Assembly (NCBI RefSeq): GCF_900291975.1
Contig: NZ_OMPN01000001.1
Span: 2,356,001 to 2,420,000 of the forward strand
From: Agathobaculum massiliense
Lineage (GTDB): Bacteria > Bacillota > Clostridia > Oscillospirales > Butyricicoccaceae
Length of the DNA stretch: 64,000 bases
Direction of reading: 5' to 3'
The translations under genes and the position numbers were made by a program. How positions within the stretch are numbered: the stretch's first letter is position 1; each line of letters begins with the position of its first letter. The notes beneath the pieces are model-generated. The model searched no databases, was not told the DNA's origin, and was given only the letters and a program-made list of their open reading frames with translations. Positions 60,755-64,000 of the stretch are shown here, in pieces.

Positions 60755-61009
60755 AGGTTTCCTCGTTTCATGATGGAGATACAAAACCAGTATAGCATAA
60801 AAACAGAGGGAAAACAAATGTTCCCGTTCCGACCCTGCGGGAGTGCCGCAGGATGATAAAATCTCCTTTTTTGTATTTTTGTGGAATAAAAATAGGCATT
60901 TGTGGAGTTTAACTCAACAAATGGTGAGTGTAAACGCACAAAAGTAGAATAGCATGATATTTTTATCGGGGCATTACATGGGTAGACTTATTACCATGAG
61001 GTGATAAGA

Positions 61010-61237
61010 ATGGATTTCAGGCATTCCGATAAATACAGGAAGCTCGGGCTTAATGTCGCATACTACCGGAAGGACCGGCATTTCACGCAGGAAGGACTGG
61101 CGGAGGTAATCGATGTGGACCGGTCCACGATCGCGAAAATCGAGGGCGCGACAGCAGGTGCGTCAATGGATACCCTGTTCGATATCGCGGACGCGCTGGA
61201 GCTCCCTGCGTATAAGCTGCTGGAATTCCGCGATTGA
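61010..61237 (+). CDS. XRE-family regulator (75 aa)
   Basis: ATG at 61010 with GAGGTGATAAG. HTH: L-N-V-A-Y-Y-R-K-D-R-H-F-T-Q-E-G-L-A-E-V-I-D and V-D-R-S-T-I-A-K-I-E-G. Unlike the other XRE protein it has R-H-F-T in helix 1. It converges on the feoB remnant; the 255 bp upstream contain no other gene. Confidence 0.8.
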   Translation: MDFRHSDKYRKLGLNVAYYRKDRHFTQEGLAEVIDVDRSTIAKIEGATAGASMDTLFDIADALELPAYKLLEFRD

Positions 61238-61264
61238 TACGCTGGCGCGGACCAAAACGCCGAT

Positions 61265-61297
61265 AAAAAAACCGCCCTGGACAGGGCGGTTTTTTTC
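61265..61297. terminator. Bidirectional terminator overlapping the feoB stop
   Basis: AAAAAACCGCCCTG-gac-CAGGGCGGTTTTTT; the feoB stop lies in its T-run. Confidence 0.9.
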
Positions 61298-62130
61298 AGG
61301 CAAAGCCCAGCAAAAGGCTCGCGGTATGCACGATAAAGCACAGCGCACAGCCGAAAACTGTGGGCAGGGCGATGGCGGCAAGCGTCCATTTGACGCTGCG
61401 GCATTCCTTCCAGATCGTCAGGCAGGTGGTGGAGCAAGGCCAGTGTGCAACGGCAAAGAACAGCGTGCAGAGCGCGGTTGTCAGCGTCCAGCCGTTGGCG
61501 AGCAACAGGGTATGGAACGAGGCAAGGTCTGCGATGTCCGCAAGCGTACCGGTTGCCAGATAGCCCATCACGATCAGCGGCATGACCAGCTCGTTGGCGG
61601 GGAAGCCCAGCACGAAAGCCAGCAGGATGACTCCATCCAGGCCGAGCAGCCGCGCAAAGGGGTCGAGGAAAGCAGTCAGATGGCTGAAAACCGGAATGCC
61701 GCCGACCGTGATATTGGCGAGCAGCCAGATCACCAGCCCAGCGGGCGCGGCGACCGCTGCCGCCCGACCCAGGACGAACAGGGTGCGGTCGAATATACTG
61801 CGCAGGATGACCCTGCCGATCTGCGGCGCACGGTAGGGGGGCAGCTCGAGGGTGAAGGAGGAGGGCACCCCTTTCAGTATTGTCGCGGAGAGCAGGCGGG
61901 AGGCGGCGAGCGTGAGCAGCACGCTGCCTGCGATGACCGTGGTCAGCAGCAGGGAGCCGCCGGCGGCGCTGCCGGCAAAAAAGACCGAGCAGAGGAAGAT
62001 CAGCAGCGGGAAGCGCCCGTTGCAGGGGGCGAACGAGTTGGTGAGCATGGCGATCAGACGCTCGCGCGGGGAGTCGATGATGCGGCAGCCGACAACGCCG
62101 CAGGCGTTGCATCCAAACCCCATGCACATG
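61296..62130 (-). pseudogene. feoB: 3' part of feoB, cut off by a mobile element
   Basis: About 277 codons. Begins at M-C-M-G-F-G-C-N-A-C-G-V-V-G-C-R-I-I-D-S followed by P-R-E-R-L-I-A-M-L-T-N-S-F-A-P-C-N-G-R-F, the conserved FeoB region at the second gate domain, then membrane helices to the C-terminus. The GTPase domain and first gate are missing. Homology ends right at the attL-like site, so the 5' part should lie beyond the other end of the second element. Ferrous iron uptake by this protein is probably lost unless the element excises. Confidence 0.8.
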
Positions 62131-62137
62131 CTTGGGG
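62118..62137. other. Putative attL of the second element
   Basis: CCCCATGCA-CA-TGCTTGGGG: 9-bp arms with one mismatch around a CA dinucleotide, as in serine-integrase att sites. The left arm is feoB sequence; the right arm belongs to the element. The next 264 bp (62138-62401) contain no credible gene. Confidence 0.55.
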
Positions 62138-62401
62138 AAAAAGTGGATGCGAACTTTTTGTTCGTTTTTTTATATAGTGAAAAGGAGGAGCTTGACTCAC
62201 TCCGGCAGGAAAAAGGCAGTCCGCCACAAGCTCAAGCGCCAGCATGCACGGCATCGAGCGTTATTTTGGGGAAAAGAGGCGGAGAAAGTGCGGGAAATGC
62301 TGTGTTTGCCGCGGAAAACCGTAATCAGGAAGGTGTTATATACATATTATAGATATGTAAGAACCTGTACGAGTAAAAGGATGCAAAAAGGAGGTATGCG
62401 C

Positions 62402-62512
62402 ATGACTGACTCCAAGCCCAAAGCGCGTCCGGCACAGCACAGCAGTACCTTACTGGAGTTGCTGGAGAACGTGATCGCCGCACAATTTGAAATGGAGAAA
62501 ACAGCTACATAA
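62402..62512 (+). CDS. Small helical protein (36 aa) next to the recombinase
   Basis: ATG at 62402 with AAGGAGGT. M-T-D-S-K-P-K-A-R-P then S-T-L-L-E-L-L-E-N-V-I-A-A-Q-F-E. Small genes at this place occur in other serine-recombinase elements. Possibly a directionality or regulatory protein; no evidence for either. Confidence 0.5.
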   Translation: MTDSKPKARPAQHSSTLLELLENVIAAQFEMEKTAT

Positions 62513-62558
62513 GCGGTCGTGACCGTTCGCAGGCGGAAAACGAAGGGAGGAGGCTCGC

Positions 62559-64000
62559 TTGCATGATCGTATTGCCGCCAACCGGGCGGTACTATATCTG
62601 CGGCTGAGCCGCGATGACGCCAACCGGGGTGAGAGCGAGAGCATCCATAACCAGCGTGCCCTGCTGCGGGAGTATGCCGCACGGCAAGGCTTCTCTATGG
62701 CGGACGAGTATGTAGACGACGGGTGGCCGGGGACGAACTTCGACCGCCCTCGCTTTCAGGACATGCTGCGCGATATGGAGCAGCACCGGTTCGACATCGT
62801 GCTGGTCAAGGACCTGTCCCGCTTGGGGCGCGATTATATCCAGATCGGACGATATATAGAGCTGGTGTTCCCAGAACACGGCGTGCGTCTGATCGCGGTC
62901 AATGACGGGCTCGATACCGCGCGGGCGGATACCGATATGGCGCCGTTCCGCAATGTTGTCAATGAGATGTATGCGCGCGATACCAGCCGGAAAATCCGCA
63001 GCGCCTTGCGCGCGAAAATGCAGGAAGGGAAATTCGTCGGGAATTTCGCACCCTATGGGTATCAAAAAGACCCCAGGGATAAAAACCATCTGATTCCGGA
63101 CGGGTATGCGGCGCAGATCGTGCGGCAGATCTTTATTTGGGCGGCGGCGGGCTCCCGTCCGGCGGAGATCGCGCGGAGGCTGGGTGAGCGCGGGGAACCG
63201 CCGCCCGCATTATACCGCTGCCAGGCGCATCCTGAGCTGAATCCGGACTGCTACTCAAAGCACAAGGAATGGACTGCGGGCGGTGTCAGCCGGATCCTGC
63301 GGGATACGGTCTATCTGGGCTGTATCGTGCAGGGGAAGACGGATAAGATCAGCTTCAAGAGTAAGAAAACGCGGGAAAAGCAGCCGGAGGAATGGATCGT
63401 TGTACCGGAACGGCATGAGCCGCTGGTCTCGGTGCAGACCTTTGAGACGGTACAGCACCAGCGCGCGTCCCGCCGCTGTGGCCGGAAAGGGACGTTTGAA
63501 AATCTCTTTTCGGGCCTGGCGTTTTGTATGGACTGCGGCAAGGCCATGTCCACGGTCGGTACGCGGAAAAAGGGTTCGGCCGCGAATCTGGCCTGCGGCG
63601 CATACAAGCTGCACGGCACATCGGCCTGCTCTAATCATTTTATCGCGTATGAGAGCCTGTATCGCTGCGTGCTGGAGGCGGTGCGCCGGTATGCCTGTCT
63701 GTCCGAGAAGGAATGCGACGACCTGTTTGAACGCCTGAACCGCCGCCTGCGGTTGGCCGAGCGGGAACAGGAAGCCGGACGCGAGCGGGAGTGGCTGGAT
63801 CAGGAACTGGCCCGTATGCAGCGCCTGGTCGCACAGCTTTATGAGGATCGTTCAGCGGGCAGGATAGGAGGGACAAATTTCTATCCGCTGCTCGAAAGAT
63901 ACGAACAGAAAACGGCCCAGCTGCAAAAACAGCGCGATGCGTTGCAGCCGGATGCCGGAGATGCGGGCCTGTGGCAGCAGCAGGAGCATCTGCGCGCCCT
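62559..64000 (+). CDS. Large serine recombinase (3' end outside window)
   Basis: 480 codons visible. TTG start at 62559 behind AGGAGG. Resolvase catalytic domain: nucleophile in V-L-Y-L-R-L-S-R-D-D (Ser about 17), then V-K-D-L-S-R-L-G-R-D-Y. Recombinase domain with P-Y-G-Y-Q-K-D-P and V-S-R-I-L-R-D-T-V-Y-L-G. Zinc ribbon C-M-D-C-G-K ... C, and a long C-terminal coiled coil (L-A-R-M-Q-R-L). Mediates attP/attB integration; the attL-like site is about 420 bp upstream. Confidence 0.93.
   Translation, partial: MHDRIAANRAVLYLRLSRDDANRGESESIHNQRALLREYAARQGFSMADEYVDDGWPGTNFDRPRFQDMLRDMEQHRFDIVLVKDLSRLGRDYIQIGRYIELVFPEHGVRLIAVNDGLDTARADTDMAPFRNVVNEMYARDTSRKIRSALRAKMQEGKFVGNFAPYGYQKDPRDKNHLIPDGYAAQIVRQIFIWAAAGSRPAEIARRLGERGEPPPALYRCQAHPELNPDCYSKHKEWTAGGVSRILRDTVYLGCIVQGKTDKISFKSKKTREKQPEEWIVVPERHEPLVSVQTFETVQHQRASRRCGRKGTFENLFSGLAFCMDCGKAMSTVGTRKKGSAANLACGAYKLHGTSACSNHFIAYESLYRCVLEAVRRYACLSEKECDDLFERLNRRLRLAEREQEAGREREWLDQELARMQRLVAQLYEDRSAGRIGGTNFYPLLERYEQKTAQLQKQRDALQPDAGDAGLWQQQEHLRA

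Noticed and set aside
58472-60856. 794-codon plus-strand frame opposite pcrA
   Set aside because: Antisense shadow of a GC-rich gene with all UvrD motifs on the minus strand.

Overview
The window comes from a moderately GC-rich, spore-forming Clostridia genome. The evidence is the spoIIAA-spoIIAB-sigF operon, an ireB gene, T-box leaders on pheST and valS, and good Shine-Dalgarno (SD) sites nearly everywhere. The genus is not resolved; an Oscillospirales-type gut anaerobe is my inference.

1-19.5 kb holds the right-hand part of an integrative/conjugative or plasmid-like element, read leftwards on the minus strand. From its right end it carries a type I toxin-antitoxin locus, a small HTH protein, ParA and ParB, a radical SAM protein, membrane and unknown small proteins, a PAPS-reductase-like enzyme, a DNA methyltransferase, a cassette of tiny overlapping ORFs, an SSB fused to a Cna_B/SpaA-like domain, a sigma-4-like protein, a tandem winged-helix replication-type protein, a second sigma-4-like protein, and a giant helicase/N6-adenine-methylase gene that runs off the left edge. 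No relaxase or type IV secretion gene is inside the window. The main novelty is a 19-bp palindrome, consensus YGTGTTC-N5-GAACACA. It occurs 22 times here and nowhere else in the window: 17 copies inside the helicase gene, 4 inside parB and 1 intergenic. In both proteins it is read in the same frame as D-V-F-x-x-N-T. The arms stay fixed, including the codon choices, while the centre varies. This looks like a centromere or operator array built into coding sequence. The helicase gene also contains a complete tnpV-like gene in another frame with its own SD.

19.5-20.1 kb is a five-tRNA cluster (Gly, Arg, His, Gln, Lys; minus strand). 20.3-31.0 kb is a plus-strand sugar island: a cyclase-family hydrolase, a YesM/YesN-type two-component system, a YtfQRT-YjfF-like ABC transporter, a TIM-barrel isomerase and a zinc alcohol dehydrogenase.

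31-50 kb is mostly minus-strand housekeeping: an ECF sigma factor with a DUF4179 anti-sigma-like partner, a ClpE-like ATPase, CvpA, a DUF5711-like protein, TruA, the EcfA1-EcfA2-EcfT energy-coupling module, an rRNA methyltransferase, a broken MATE gene, YgiQ, a second copy of the type I toxin-antitoxin locus, IreB, PheT and PheS. pheS and pheT are separated by about 330 bp of consecutive hairpins. 50.4-58.3 kb is mostly plus strand: valS with a T-box divergent from that of pheST, a CAT-like acyltransferase, folC, the spoIIA operon, and a lipoprotein/XRE pair around a perfect operator-like dyad. 58.3-61.2 kb has PcrA and another XRE protein.

At 62.1 kb feoB is cut off at its conserved gate motif by the end of a second mobile element. 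That element starts with a small ORF and a large serine recombinase running off the right edge, and the junction is an attL-like imperfect inverted repeat.
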